A stretch of DNA of 64,000 nt from an uncultured Lachnospiraceae bacterium (GCA_910577955.1 CAJTNC010000008.1:1-64000); one strand, 5' to 3'. Numbered from the stretch's first letter, positions 23,615 to 33,542 are shown. Translations and numbers: made by a program. The notes: generated from the letters alone by a model not told the origin.

Positions 23615-25828
23615 GTGAAGATACGCTGCGTTGTGGAGAGAATTACATATCAGAATCCCGATAACGGATATTCGGTTCTGAAAGTGCGCATGAAGGGCTA
23701 CAGTGATCTGGTGGCCGTGGTGGGAAACCTGTTTGACGTCAATGTGGGGAGTGTGTTGATCGTGGACGGGACGTGGAAGGTGGATGCGAAGTACGGACGT
23801 CAGTTTAGCGCGCAGTCGTGGGAGGAAACCATGCCGGCCACGATCTACGGCATCGAAAAATACCTCGGCTCCGGCCTGATCAAAGGCGTTGGACCGAAGT
23901 TTGCCAGACGGATCGTGATGAAATTCGGCACGGACACGTTAGAGATCATCGAGACGGATGTGCGCAGGCTTCTGGAAGTGGAAGGCATCGGCAGAAAACG
24001 GGTGGAACAGATTGCGGAAAGCTGGGAACAGCAAAAAGAGATCAAAAACGTGATGCTGTTTTTGCAGGAGCACGGTGTCAATACTTCCTATGCGGCCAGA
24101 ATCTACAGACAGTACGGAAACGAAAGCATAAACGTTGTCAATGAGAATCCCTTCCGGCTGGCGGACGATATCTGGGGTATCGGTTTTCGGACGGCAGATC
24201 AGATCGCGCAGAAACTCGGCATACAGAAAGAGGCCTATGTGCGGCTGCGCAGCGGCATCATGTATGCCCTCAGCGATCTGGCCGGAGAGGGACATGTCTA
24301 CGGAGAGAAATATCAGCTTGTAAAGCGGGCGGCCGAACTTTTGGAGGCGGAGGAAGGGCCTGTGATCATGACGATGGATCATATGTTGAAAGACGGCGAT
24401 CTGATCCGGGATGTAAAGATTTCCGTACAGCAGAAAGAGGGGGAGAGAACGGAGACGGAGGCGATCTATCTGCCGCCCTTTTTCTATGCAGAGAACGGGA
24501 CGGCGGCGAAACTGCGGAAACTTCAGGCGGCACCGGCGGGGGACAGGCTCTGGGAGAGGCTGATGGAAGCCAGAAAAAGTACAGGGAATGAAGAACTGTC
24601 GGTGGATGTCTCCGGCATCGAGCGGATCCTGCAGATGGAATACGATGAGGTGCAAAGAAACGCCATCCGTCAGGCAGCGGTTTCCAAAGTGATGGTGCTG
24701 ACCGGAGGGCCGGGAACAGGAAAGACGACGACCACGCAGGGAATCATTGCGGCATTTCGTGCTTATGGCCTGAAAGTACTGTTGGCGGCGCCTACAGGCC
24801 GGGCGGCCCAGAGGATGAGCGAGGCAACGGGACTTCCGGCAAAGACGATCCACAGGCTGCTTGAGTGCAAGCCGCCGGAAGGATATATGCGAAATGAGGA
24901 GAATCCTCTGGAGGGGGATGTGCTGATTGTGGACGAATGTTCCATGATAGATATAATTTTGATGAACGCGCTGATGAAGGCGGTTCCTTCCGGAATGCGG
25001 CTGATCCTTGTGGGAGATATCGACCAGCTTCCCTCGGTGGGGGCGGGAAATGTGCTGCGGGATATGATCGACTCCGGTCATTTTCCGGTGATACGCCTGA
25101 CGCGTATTTTCAGGCAGGCTCTGGCCAGCCGGATCATTACTAACGCCCACCGCATCAATGCCGGAAAGATGCCGGATATTTCGGGCGGAAACCAGTCGGA
25201 CTTTTTCTTTTTGGAGCGTGAAGATCCGAACACCGTACTGACTGAAATAGTCAATTTGGTGAAGCAAAAACTTCCCGGATTCTACGGAACGCCTTCCGGA
25301 CAGATTCAGGTGCTGACGCCGATGCAGAAAGGCGTGACGGGAGCGGCAAATCTGAATATTGCCCTGCAGGAGGCGCTAAACCCGGAGGGGATAGGGCTGC
25401 GCAGAAGCGGCATGGTTTACAGACTGCATGACAAGGTGATGCAGATCAAAAATAACTATGACAAGGAAGTGTTTAACGGGGATATCGGTATGATCGAAGA
25501 GGTGGACATGGAGGAGAAGACTTTGGGCGTCCGATATGACGCGCGTCTGGTCACTTACGATATCACGGAGCTTGATGAGCTGGTGCACGCCTATGCCACA
25601 ACGATCCACAAAGCGCAGGGGAGCGAGTACCCTATTGTAGTCATGCCTCTTTTGATGAACCATTTTGTGATGTTGGAGAGGAATCTCCTCTACACCGGCA
25701 TCACCAGAGCAAAGAAAATATTGGTTATAGTAGGAACAAGAAAGGCCCTTGCTTATACCGTGGGAAATCTCACTGTGACACACAGAAATACGATGTTAAA
25801 GGAAAGATTGACAGGGGGCCGCTCTTAA
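23615..25828 (+). CDS. recD2: ATP-dependent RecD2-like DNA helicase
   Basis: SF1B 5'-3' DNA helicase of 737 residues found in organisms where it acts outside RecBCD in DNA repair. An N-terminal OB-like and helix-hairpin-helix region (GIEKYLGSGLIKGVGPKFA, LEVEGIGRKR) is followed by Walker A TGGPGTGKTTTT, Walker B VDECSMID, GDIDQLPSVGAG and motif VI YTGITRAKK. The start is GTG 23615, with a weak, distant GAGGGA; the N-terminal KIRCVVERITYQNPDNGYSV matches family starts. Confidence 0.93.
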   Translation: MKIRCVVERITYQNPDNGYSVLKVRMKGYSDLVAVVGNLFDVNVGSVLIVDGTWKVDAKYGRQFSAQSWEETMPATIYGIEKYLGSGLIKGVGPKFARRIVMKFGTDTLEIIETDVRRLLEVEGIGRKRVEQIAESWEQQKEIKNVMLFLQEHGVNTSYAARIYRQYGNESINVVNENPFRLADDIWGIGFRTADQIAQKLGIQKEAYVRLRSGIMYALSDLAGEGHVYGEKYQLVKRAAELLEAEEGPVIMTMDHMLKDGDLIRDVKISVQQKEGERTETEAIYLPPFFYAENGTAAKLRKLQAAPAGDRLWERLMEARKSTGNEELSVDVSGIERILQMEYDEVQRNAIRQAAVSKVMVLTGGPGTGKTTTTQGIIAAFRAYGLKVLLAAPTGRAAQRMSEATGLPAKTIHRLLECKPPEGYMRNEENPLEGDVLIVDECSMIDIILMNALMKAVPSGMRLILVGDIDQLPSVGAGNVLRDMIDSGHFPVIRLTRIFRQALASRIITNAHRINAGKMPDISGGNQSDFFFLEREDPNTVLTEIVNLVKQKLPGFYGTPSGQIQVLTPMQKGVTGAANLNIALQEALNPEGIGLRRSGMVYRLHDKVMQIKNNYDKEVFNGDIGMIEEVDMEEKTLGVRYDARLVTYDITELDELVHAYATTIHKAQGSEYPIVVMPLLMNHFVMLERNLLYTGITRAKKILVIVGTRKALAYTVGNLTVTHRNTMLKERLTGGRS

Positions 25829-25933
25829 CTATCCGCTCCTTTTATCCGATATATAAATATAGTATCATTTGGCAGATACGTGAAACTCGCTGAAACGGAT
25901 TTTGGCAAAAGAGTTCAAGGAAGAGGTGCTTAT

Positions 25934-26734
25934 ATGGGGATGATGATCGGAGCAGGAGGCGTTGTAGTGCGGACGGCGGATCCTTACGGAGCGGCGAAAA
26001 CCAATAACAGCCCCGTGCGCAGAACAACAAACAGTAAGAAGAAGCGTAAGCGGTTAAACTATAATTACAGGGATGTCTCGGGAAGGATCATCCGGGCAAA
26101 ATCTTCCGTCAGCGCGACATTGGTGGTGACCCACGCCAGAACGATGGTGGCGGTGCTGCGCAGAAAATACGGCTGCGGGGAGTACAACGACAGGGATTTG
26201 GAGATCGCCATCATCCATGCGGAAAAAATGGTGCGGATCGCCAAAAAGAAGTTAAAGAATTTAAAGATGGAGGAAATGGGAAAGCGGGCTTCGGAAGCTG
26301 AGAAAGCACAGGAAGAGTACGAGGATGAAAATTCCTTAAACACTGCGGATATGCAGTCGGGGGATCGGGAGATAAGCAGGGAGGATCTGCAGGACATGAT
26401 CCGCGAGCTGGAGCGGGAACTGCAGCAGTTGATGGCAGAGAACAGTCTGGACGATCTGACGGACGAATGCCTTGGCGGCGGGGCGGTGAGCGAGGAAGAG
26501 ATGGAGCGGATCAAGAAAAAGCACCGCTGCGACGAGATGCGCCAGATCGTGGAGGCTGACATGAAATACTTAAAGGCCATGTTTCAACGCATGCTGCAGG
26601 AGCAGCAGGAGGTGGCAGCCGCCGCCACGTTGGAGCTTTCCGGCGCCATGAACAATGCGCCTGTCATGATTTCAGCGGCGCCTGCGGCGGATGCACAGAC
26701 GGCCCAGGGCGGCGGAGTGGACGCGTCGGTCTGA
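25934..26734 (+). CDS. Hypothetical protein with coiled-coil and basic N-terminal region
   Basis: Protein of 266 residues without a recognised domain. After a glycine-rich N-terminus comes a basic stretch (SKKKRKRLNYNYRD), a segment with VVTHARTMVAVLRRKYGCGEY, then a long charged region predicted to form coiled coils (about 110-225) and a low-complexity Ala-rich C-terminus. ATG 25934 is preferred because AGAGGTG (25922-25928) precedes it. It follows recD2 by about 105 bp. Intracellular, perhaps nucleic-acid binding from its basic region; function unknown. Confidence 0.7.
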   Translation: MGMMIGAGGVVVRTADPYGAAKTNNSPVRRTTNSKKKRKRLNYNYRDVSGRIIRAKSSVSATLVVTHARTMVAVLRRKYGCGEYNDRDLEIAIIHAEKMVRIAKKKLKNLKMEEMGKRASEAEKAQEEYEDENSLNTADMQSGDREISREDLQDMIRELERELQQLMAENSLDDLTDECLGGGAVSEEEMERIKKKHRCDEMRQIVEADMKYLKAMFQRMLQEQQEVAAAATLELSGAMNNAPVMISAAPAADAQTAQGGGVDASV

Positions 26735-26782
26735 CATGCCGCTTCCGGTCCGGCTAAATGGATTTATATATAATATCAAGTG

Positions 26783-29305
26783 TTATCCTACGATCATTGT
26801 GGGCAGCGACATTTCGTTATATTGGGTGGATATCATCTGATCAAAGCTGATTCGCGAGTAGATCCCGCGAAACTTTCCGTTGTAGACAAACAGCCCTGTC
26901 AGATTGCCGGTATCCACCCATTTTGCGTTTTCTGACAGCAGATCGATATTATCCAGACGATAGGGAGTGTTAAACTGCTGCAGGATATAGTGTTCTCCCC
27001 GCAGTTTCTGAAGCAGGGTGTTCCAGCTTTCCTGATCGGGCAGTTCCACGCCCGCGTGAACGCCCTGCGAGCCGTAGGAGTCCTCAGGCTTTATGATCCA
27101 GTTGTCTTTTCGGGAGAGGGCGTCACTCTTTACCCATGCATATTCCGGAAGATCCAGCTCGTCCAAGGAAATGGTCAGGGGGACATGAGCCCTTATAAAG
27201 GTTTGCTCCTCCTTTGATAACAGTTGTAATGTTTCCGGTTTGCACAAAAGTTTAAACAGGATTTTATTATGAACGATCTGCGTCCGGAAATCACCGAGCA
27301 AGCAGACACCGTCCGCTCTGACTGCATCCAGAAAATCGCCGACCTCGTCAAAGTGTGTCATAATATCGGTGGTTACGGCTCTGCGGTAGATCAGATCGAT
27401 CTTCGTCCCGTCCTCGCTGCGGCAGTGTATTCCGTCCCAAGTGAGCTTTCGGATATCGCAGAGCGTCGCTTTGCAGCCTTTTTTCTCAAACCGATCCCTG
27501 AAGATCAAAAATTCGTTGGTGGTGGCATGCTCCATAAAATCCACGATAGCGACCGAGGGCAGAGCGGCGCTGTCTTTTGCGTATTCCCGGTAGAGGGAGA
27601 GCGCTTCTTCCACCCATGTGTCGAACAATTCAAATTTTTGAAGCGGGAAAGTTTTGTGAAATTGCCTGTACGCTTTTCCGAGCTCAAAAGCGGTATTCAG
27701 TTCCCTGTCTTCGTTCATGGCGCTGGTGCCGTCCGTGTTAAATTCGCAGAATTTGAACGCACCGGTCTCTTCATTATAAAAAAGGTCTATTCTGGCAATG
27801 GGAATGTTGCAGCGGTATTTCGGACTGCGCAGGATCAGCTTTTCCAGTTCTTCGGGAAAACCGAACATGCATCTGTAGGTTTCATTATTCTCATATTCGG
27901 CGATCACCTTGTCAAATATGCCGTAGAGAGTCTTGATGGTCCGGTCAAAGATTGCCGTCTCTTTTTTAGTGAAAAGTTTTGGAAGATACAGTGTCCTTAC
28001 CACCCGGTTGTGATATTTGGCAGTGGAGGACAGCAGGTAGTTTCGGATGGCGGCAGCGCTTTGTCTGTGGTCTGCTTCTGCGCCAAGCACCAACTTTTTG
28101 TACCGGTAGTTAAGCAAAGGCAGCGGAAGAATCGTTAAGATCGTCTGGGCATCTTCCTTTGGCGCGTTGCCAAGGGCCGCCGAAAACAGTTCGTCGAGCC
28201 ATTCCATCACAGGCCTGCCGTACACATCTGCCTGATAACCGTGGGCGATGAGAGCATTTTCAGCCTCTTTTACAGCGGCGGTACTTTTTACTTCTGACAG
28301 TTCTTTGTCCATTCGGCGAAGCAGTTTTTCCTGATAGATGAGGGCTTTGATAAACGCGGCGTATCCTAACGCTTCCTCGATGGGCATGCTGTCAGCCACG
28401 CGGAATTCAATATATTTTTTCAGTCTCACCATGGGGAAATACATGGAGAGGACGTGCTCCACAGCGTCGATCTCTTCATGGCGGTAATAGTCTGCAGCAG
28501 ACTGACCCTGCAGATCGATGATCTCGTTTCCCTTTTGCAGTAAAATGGGAGGATTTTCATAAATATATTCGGCATAATCGTGGAAAGAGTAGTCTTCCTC
28601 CAGAGAGCCTTCAAAATAACCGCAGCGGACGGGGTCTACGTCCTGCCAGATTTGGTTTCTGATCAGGTGGGGTTTCCATCCGCCATTTGGACCGAGGCTG
28701 CTTTTATGTTCTGCGGCCAGAGAAATAATAGGAGAGAACCTGATCAGGAAGCGCATTTTAAGGAGCGCGTCTTCCTCCGAGGAAAAATCGATGGATACCT
28801 GCGTGGAGGCCGTGGCCCGCATCATGTGTCGTCCAAACCTGCCGGAGGAGGCAAAGTGGGAGTCCATCAGGGCATAGCGTTCCTTGGGTATCAGGGGAAG
28901 CATGTCCGGTTCCAGTTCACCGGTTTCAATGAGCGGAAAGACGCCTTTTTCCAACAAATAGAATCCTTTTGCGGTGAAAATAGGATCGCAGATATCCCGG
29001 AAATGCCGGTAGATCGCGCGGATGCGTTCTATGTCATCGGTCGGAGAAATGCTGATCTCCAATTGGCACCCGGGCTCTAAGCTCAGAGAAAAATCGTCGC
29101 AGAGAACGCCGAGAATATGTCCCTGTTCCAGAAAGGGACGGCCCTGCAATAGTCTGCACGCCTCCTCCAGACAAAGTGCCATTTCGGAGTAAGAAATGAT
29201 GTTGTAATCCCTGTCACAGACAAAATGTTCCAGTTCAAGTCCGACTCTGTTAAAGGGATTTTTTCCGCTGTGTATATATTCTGTTATCCTGTCGATGTTA
29301 TTCAT
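26783..29305 (-). CDS. Fusion: glutamate-cysteine ligase (GCS2) domain plus glutathionylspermidine-synthase-like domain
   Basis: Protein of 840 residues with two enzymatic halves. Residues about 1-400 resemble the GCS2 glutamate-cysteine ligase family (GLELEHFVCD, LEPGCQLEIS, MMRATASTQVSIDF, EFRVADSMP), which makes gamma-glutamyl bonds. Residues about 420-840 resemble the ATP-grasp-like glutathionylspermidine synthase family (FCEFNTDGTSAMNEDRE, WIIKPEDSYGSQGVHAG, LQQFN near the C-terminus). A two-step gamma-glutamyl peptide or thiol synthesis is the natural reading; the product is unknown. It is not the GshF fusion, whose second half differs. GGAG lies 8 nt before the ATG. Confidence 0.72.
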   Translation of the reverse strand: MNNIDRITEYIHSGKNPFNRVGLELEHFVCDRDYNIISYSEMALCLEEACRLLQGRPFLEQGHILGVLCDDFSLSLEPGCQLEISISPTDDIERIRAIYRHFRDICDPIFTAKGFYLLEKGVFPLIETGELEPDMLPLIPKERYALMDSHFASSGRFGRHMMRATASTQVSIDFSSEEDALLKMRFLIRFSPIISLAAEHKSSLGPNGGWKPHLIRNQIWQDVDPVRCGYFEGSLEEDYSFHDYAEYIYENPPILLQKGNEIIDLQGQSAADYYRHEEIDAVEHVLSMYFPMVRLKKYIEFRVADSMPIEEALGYAAFIKALIYQEKLLRRMDKELSEVKSTAAVKEAENALIAHGYQADVYGRPVMEWLDELFSAALGNAPKEDAQTILTILPLPLLNYRYKKLVLGAEADHRQSAAAIRNYLLSSTAKYHNRVVRTLYLPKLFTKKETAIFDRTIKTLYGIFDKVIAEYENNETYRCMFGFPEELEKLILRSPKYRCNIPIARIDLFYNEETGAFKFCEFNTDGTSAMNEDRELNTAFELGKAYRQFHKTFPLQKFELFDTWVEEALSLYREYAKDSAALPSVAIVDFMEHATTNEFLIFRDRFEKKGCKATLCDIRKLTWDGIHCRSEDGTKIDLIYRRAVTTDIMTHFDEVGDFLDAVRADGVCLLGDFRTQIVHNKILFKLLCKPETLQLLSKEEQTFIRAHVPLTISLDELDLPEYAWVKSDALSRKDNWIIKPEDSYGSQGVHAGVELPDQESWNTLLQKLRGEHYILQQFNTPYRLDNIDLLSENAKWVDTGNLTGLFVYNGKFRGIYSRISFDQMISTQYNEMSLPTMIVG

Positions 29306-29486
29306 ATGAGATGCTCCGTTCTTTTCTGTGATTTATCGTATTGTAAATTAGAATGGCCTGATACCTTTCTCATTATAAGGCCTAAAGCAGAAAAAAAAAA
29401 GAAAAAAATCAAAGGATGGCGCAGACGGAGTATCTGTGGTAAAATAAATACGATTATGGAAATTTATGGAGAAAAGGATGAAATAG

Positions 29487-30758
29487 ATGGAAAGAAACGG
29501 TTCTAAAAAAGAGGTGCGTTTTGAGACGGAGGCAGGTTACCGCTATGTGGACGGCGGCGTCTGTGCGGCGAAAGGATATCTGGCCAACGGGCTTAACTGC
29601 GGCTTGAATCCGGTGAAGGAAAAGAATGATCTGGCCCTTCTCGTCAGTGAAGTTCCCTGCAATGCGGCGGCGGTCTATACGACGAATAAAGTGAAGGGCG
29701 CGCCTATTCTCGTCTGCAAAGAACATTTGCATGAGACGGATCATCAGGCAAGGGCGGTGATCATCAACAGCAAAAACGCCAATACCTGCAATGCGGACGG
29801 GGTGGAAAAAGCGGAGAGAATGTGCGAACTGGCGGCAAAAGCTCTGGGGATAAGCCCTAAGGAAGTGTTGGTGGCATCCACCGGCGTGATCGGTGAAATC
29901 CTGCCGATCGAACCCATCGAGAGTCATATGGAGGAGCTTGCGGCCGGGCTTTGCGCTACGGGAAATGGGGAAGCAGCGAAAGCGATCATGACTACGGACA
30001 CCGTAAAAAAGGAAGCGGCGGTGGAATTTGAGTTAGGCGGGAAGATCTGCCGGGTGGGAGGTATGGCCAAGGGCAGCGGCATGATCTGTCCGAATATGGC
30101 GACCACTTTGAATTTTATCACCACGGACTGCGCAGTTTCATCGCAGATGCTGCAAAAGGCGCTCTCAGAGACTGTGGAGGATACCTACAATTGTCTGAGC
30201 ATAGACGGAGATACATCCACCAACGATATGGTGCTTTTGCTGTCGGACTCTCTGGCGGGGAATGAAGAGATCAGGGCAGAGGGAGAGGATTACCGCAGAT
30301 TTCAAAAAGCGCTCTATCTGGTAATGCTGCATCTGACAAAGATGTTGGCAAAAGACGGAGAGGGGGCCACGAAACTTCTGGAATGCAGGGTGAGCGGCGC
30401 GCCGGACGGACAGGCGGCAAAGAGCGTGGCAAAAAGCGTGATCTCCTCCCCGCTCCTCAAGTGCGCTGTATTCGGGGAGGATGCCAACTGGGGAAGGATA
30501 CTCTGTGCCGTCGGTTATGCGGACGCTGTCTTTGAGATCGACCGGACAGGGGTGATCATTTCCAGTGAAAACGGAGAAGTGGAGGTCTGTAAAGACGGCG
30601 CCGGAGTTTTCTTTTCTGAGGAGAAGGCAAAAGCGGTTTTGTCGGCGGACGAGATTGTGATTTTAGTTGATCTGGGACAGGGCGGGGGTACAGCCAGAGC
30701 TTTCGGCTGCGATTTGACCTGCGAATATGTGAAAATTAACGGTGATTATCGCTCGTAA
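29487..30758 (+). CDS. argJ: Glutamate N-acetyltransferase/ornithine acetyltransferase ArgJ
   Basis: Transfers acetyl groups between N-acetylornithine and glutamate in the cyclic arginine pathway; bifunctional members also use acetyl-CoA. The 423-residue precursor self-cleaves before the Thr in KGSGMICPNMATTLNF. Further family blocks are NSKNANTCNADG, SIDGDTSTND and the C-terminal GEDANWGRILCA. No other arg genes are in the window. It is divergent from the GCS fusion gene, sharing a 180-bp intergenic region. Confidence 0.94.
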   Translation: MERNGSKKEVRFETEAGYRYVDGGVCAAKGYLANGLNCGLNPVKEKNDLALLVSEVPCNAAAVYTTNKVKGAPILVCKEHLHETDHQARAVIINSKNANTCNADGVEKAERMCELAAKALGISPKEVLVASTGVIGEILPIEPIESHMEELAAGLCATGNGEAAKAIMTTDTVKKEAAVEFELGGKICRVGGMAKGSGMICPNMATTLNFITTDCAVSSQMLQKALSETVEDTYNCLSIDGDTSTNDMVLLLSDSLAGNEEIRAEGEDYRRFQKALYLVMLHLTKMLAKDGEGATKLLECRVSGAPDGQAAKSVAKSVISSPLLKCAVFGEDANWGRILCAVGYADAVFEIDRTGVIISSENGEVEVCKDGAGVFFSEEKAKAVLSADEIVILVDLGQGGGTARAFGCDLTCEYVKINGDYRS

Positions 30759-30802
30759 GGCGAAATTTCTGAAAATTTGCGGGAAATTACCAAATATTCT
30801 TT

Positions 30803-30831
30803 TTTACAAGCGAATGGAAATGTGATAGAAT
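30803..30831 (+). promoter_or_regulatory. Promoter of the polysaccharide deacetylase gene
   Basis: TTTACA (30803-30808), 17-bp spacer, TAGAAT (30826-30831). Transcription would start near 30838, too close for initiation at ATG 30841 and supporting ATG 30859. Confidence 0.65.
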
Positions 30832-30858
30832 AAAAAAGGTATGAGCAGGGAACAGGAC

Positions 30859-31842
30859 ATGGAAACCAAAAAGAGCGAAAGCCGCCCCATGACGCCGGAG
30901 AGGCGAAAAAGGATCAATCGTCTGAAAAAGATCATTGCAGGGACAGTGCTTTTCATGATCTTATTTCCGATTTTGGGCTGTGTGGTCCTCGGCGTGATGT
31001 TGTACAGGACAAACAGTTCCGCGGAAAGAATGTCGGAGCAGATCACATTTATGGAGAAGGCGCTGCAGGAATCCGCAGACGAAAAAGAGAGGATACAGGA
31101 ACTTCTGCGGATCGACGGTGAGATCAGACAGGAGGCGCAGGCAGGGATAGAGTATGAGGAGCTGCCGGGAATGGAAGATGTTCCGGAGGTTGATGCGGAG
31201 ACGGAGGACGGGATCAGAAGAGTGTATCTTACCTTTGACGACGGTCCCAGTATCTACACGGAGGAACTGTTGGATATACTGGCACAGTATGATGTCAAAG
31301 CGACTTTTTTTGTGACGGCAAAAGGGAAAGAGGATTACGGCGATATATACCGCAGGATCGTGGAGGAAGGCCATACGCTGGGTATGCATTCTTATAGCCA
31401 CGAGTACAGCAATATCTATGCTTCATTGGAAAATTTTCAGGAGGACATAGAGAAGCTGCGGAATTTTTTATATAGGGAGACCGGTACCGTAAGCAGATTT
31501 TACCGTTTCCCCGGCGGAAGCAGCAATACGGTGAGCGCGACGGATATCCATGAGTTTATCAGGTATCTGAACGCTATGGATATTGACTACTTTGACTGGA
31601 ATGTTTCAAGCGGCGATGCGTCGAGTGTGCGTCTTGGCAGCGATGAGATCGTGGATCGTGTGGTACGTGAGATTCCTTCGAGAAGGGTGGCGGTAGTGCT
31701 GATGCATGATGCTGCGGATAAACATTCCACAGTGGAGGCGCTTCCGAGGCTGATCGAAGAGATTCAGGGGATGGAGGACGGTACGGAGATTTTGCCGATC
31801 ACGGAGGAGACGATGCTGATTCAGCATGTGTCGGGAGAATAA
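30859..31842 (+). CDS. Membrane-anchored polysaccharide deacetylase (NodB family)
   Basis: Protein of 327 residues: short basic cytosolic tail, one transmembrane helix (about 25-50), a coiled-coil stalk (about 55-95) and an external NodB deacetylase domain. The metal and catalytic motifs are TFDDGP and HSYSH, then RFPGG, DWNVSSGD and VVLMHD near the end. Likely removes acetyl groups from peptidoglycan GlcNAc, giving lysozyme resistance, though other glycans are possible. I use ATG 30859 because AGGGAACAGGA precedes it and because of the promoter position. Bactofilin follows directly. Confidence 0.9.
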   Translation: METKKSESRPMTPERRKRINRLKKIIAGTVLFMILFPILGCVVLGVMLYRTNSSAERMSEQITFMEKALQESADEKERIQELLRIDGEIRQEAQAGIEYEELPGMEDVPEVDAETEDGIRRVYLTFDDGPSIYTEELLDILAQYDVKATFFVTAKGKEDYGDIYRRIVEEGHTLGMHSYSHEYSNIYASLENFQEDIEKLRNFLYRETGTVSRFYRFPGGSSNTVSATDIHEFIRYLNAMDIDYFDWNVSSGDASSVRLGSDEIVDRVVREIPSRRVAVVLMHDAADKHSTVEALPRLIEEIQGMEDGTEILPITEETMLIQHVSGE

Positions 31843-31888
31843 AAAAGATAATACCATATCAGATAGAGAAATACGGAGGAAAATGGAA

Positions 31889-32749
31889 ATGGGCTTTTTT
31901 TCTGAACTGAAAGAAGATTTATCACAGGCAGTGAACGAACTTGTGACAGAGGAAGAGGCGGTTGTAGAGACTGTGCCGGAAGAGGAGGGCGTATTTGAAT
32001 CCGGGGCTGGGGAGAGCATCTTGCCGGAGACGTCGGAAGATCTGGGGAGAATGTTGGATAGTATGGATTTCGGCGAATTGGAGGAAGAGGAAGAGGAATC
32101 GGCTGATATGCCGGAAATAACGGAAGAGATACCGGAGGAGGAGCCGGAGGAAATATCGGATGAATCGTCGGAAATACCCGAATACGAGGAATATAATATG
32201 GAAATGCGAGAGGAGGAAGTGCTGCAAGAGGAGGCACAGAACAAGGATATGGAGACAGAAAACTTTAAAATGACGGATGAAGTATCGGAGGAAACAGCAA
32301 TCATTACGGCTGGTATGGTGATCAAGGGAGATATTTCTTCCAGAGGATCCCTTGATGTAGTGGGAACGATCGAGGGAAACATTGATATTCTCGGAAAACT
32401 GAATATTACGGGAACCATAGACGGGGGTTCCAAAGCGGCTGATGTCTATGCGGAAAAAGCGCGTATCAACGGGGACGTACAGAGTTCCGCGAGCATTAAA
32501 ATCGGACAAAATACGATTGTTATCGGCAATATCTATGCTACCAGCGCAGTGATCGCAGGCGCGGTGAAGGGCGATATCGACGTGAAGGGTCCGGTGATAC
32601 TGGATGACTCCGCTATCGTGATGGGCAACATCAAATCCAAATCCGTTCAGATCAATAACGGTGCGGTGATAGAGGGGCTTTGCTCTCAGTGCTATGCGGA
32701 TGTGAACCCGTCCTCCTTCTTTGAAGATATCAAGAAAGCGAGAAAGTAA
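31889..32749 (+). CDS. Bactofilin family cytoskeletal protein
   Basis: Protein of 286 residues. A long, very acidic N-terminal region (about 10-140, mostly Glu) precedes a bactofilin beta-helix domain (about 145-265), seen as repeated short strands with G-D/N-I-x patterns such as IKGDISSRGSLDVVGTIEGN. Bactofilins self-assemble into nucleotide-free filaments at the membrane and often position peptidoglycan-modifying enzymes. Start ATG 31889 lies 9 nt from GGAGG; an ATG at 31883 is too close. The acidic extension is unusually long for the family. Confidence 0.87.
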   Translation: MGFFSELKEDLSQAVNELVTEEEAVVETVPEEEGVFESGAGESILPETSEDLGRMLDSMDFGELEEEEEESADMPEITEEIPEEEPEEISDESSEIPEYEEYNMEMREEEVLQEEAQNKDMETENFKMTDEVSEETAIITAGMVIKGDISSRGSLDVVGTIEGNIDILGKLNITGTIDGGSKAADVYAEKARINGDVQSSASIKIGQNTIVIGNIYATSAVIAGAVKGDIDVKGPVILDDSAIVMGNIKSKSVQINNGAVIEGLCSQCYADVNPSSFFEDIKKARK

Positions 32750-32832
32750 AAGGTATTGGGGACATATGGGCCTGAGGCGGCGTCCGGGAGGGCATGAAAC
32801 GTTGCAGGCCATGGAAAGGCACAGGTTCTGTA

Positions 32833-33528
32833 ATGAAAAGGATAATGCTGAAACTCAGCGGCGAAGCGCTGGCGGGGGAGAAGAAGACCGGATTTGACGA
32901 GGAAACCGTGAGAGGCGTGGCACTGCAGGTCAAACAGCTTGTGGATGACGGCATCGAGGTCGGCATCGTAATCGGAGGCGGCAATTTCTGGCGCGGACGC
33001 TCCAGTGAAAACATTGACCGCACAAAAGCCGATCAGATCGGAATGCTCGCCACCGTGATGAACTGTATTTATGTATCGGAGATTTTCCGCAGCGTGGGCA
33101 TGATGACCAATATTTTGACGCCTTTTGAGTGCGGGGCTTTCACAAAGCTGTTTTCCAAAGACAGGGCGAATAAGTATTTTGCTCACGGACAGGTGGTATT
33201 TTTTGCCGGCGGTACGGGGCATCCTTACTTTTCCACGGATACCGGCGTTGTGCTTCGGGCGATCGAGGTGGAGGCGGATGTGATCCTGCTCGCCAAAGCG
33301 GTGGACGGCGTCTATGACGACGATCCGAGAAAGAATCCCGATGCTAAAAAGTACGGGGAAGTTACAATAGCAGAAGTTATTGAGAAGAATCTGCAGGTGG
33401 TGGATATGACCGCCTCGATTCTGGCGCGGGACAACAAAATGCCCATGTGGGTGTTTGGCCTGAATGAACAAGACAGTATTGTGAACACGGTAAAGGGAAC
33501 TTTTAGAGGAACGAAAGTGATCATATAA
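32833..33528 (+). CDS. pyrH: Uridylate kinase
   Basis: Phosphorylates UMP to UDP in pyrimidine nucleotide synthesis. The 231-residue product begins KRIMLKLSGEAL, the hallmark of PyrH, and contains VIGGGNFWRG and the ATP-site region AVDGVYDDDPRKNP. ATG 32833 gives the canonical length; an upstream ATG at 32794 adds 13 unlikely residues. Followed by frr, the usual bacterial order. Confidence 0.96.
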   Translation: MKRIMLKLSGEALAGEKKTGFDEETVRGVALQVKQLVDDGIEVGIVIGGGNFWRGRSSENIDRTKADQIGMLATVMNCIYVSEIFRSVGMMTNILTPFECGAFTKLFSKDRANKYFAHGQVVFFAGGTGHPYFSTDTGVVLRAIEVEADVILLAKAVDGVYDDDPRKNPDAKKYGEVTIAEVIEKNLQVVDMTASILARDNKMPMWVFGLNEQDSIVNTVKGTFRGTKVII

Positions 33529-33542
33529 ACGAGGAGAAGGGT

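Noticed and set aside
23939..25267. 442-codon minus-strand open frame
   Set aside because: Entirely antisense to recD2, low-complexity His/Arg/Leu composition, no ribosome site; a codon-bias shadow.
27269..28138. 289-codon plus-strand open frame
   Set aside because: Antisense to the GCS fusion gene, which has clear catalytic motifs; no ribosome site or domain.
31922..32812. 296-codon minus-strand open frame
   Set aside because: Antisense to bactofilin and the pyrH start; composition reflects the complementary Glu-rich codons.
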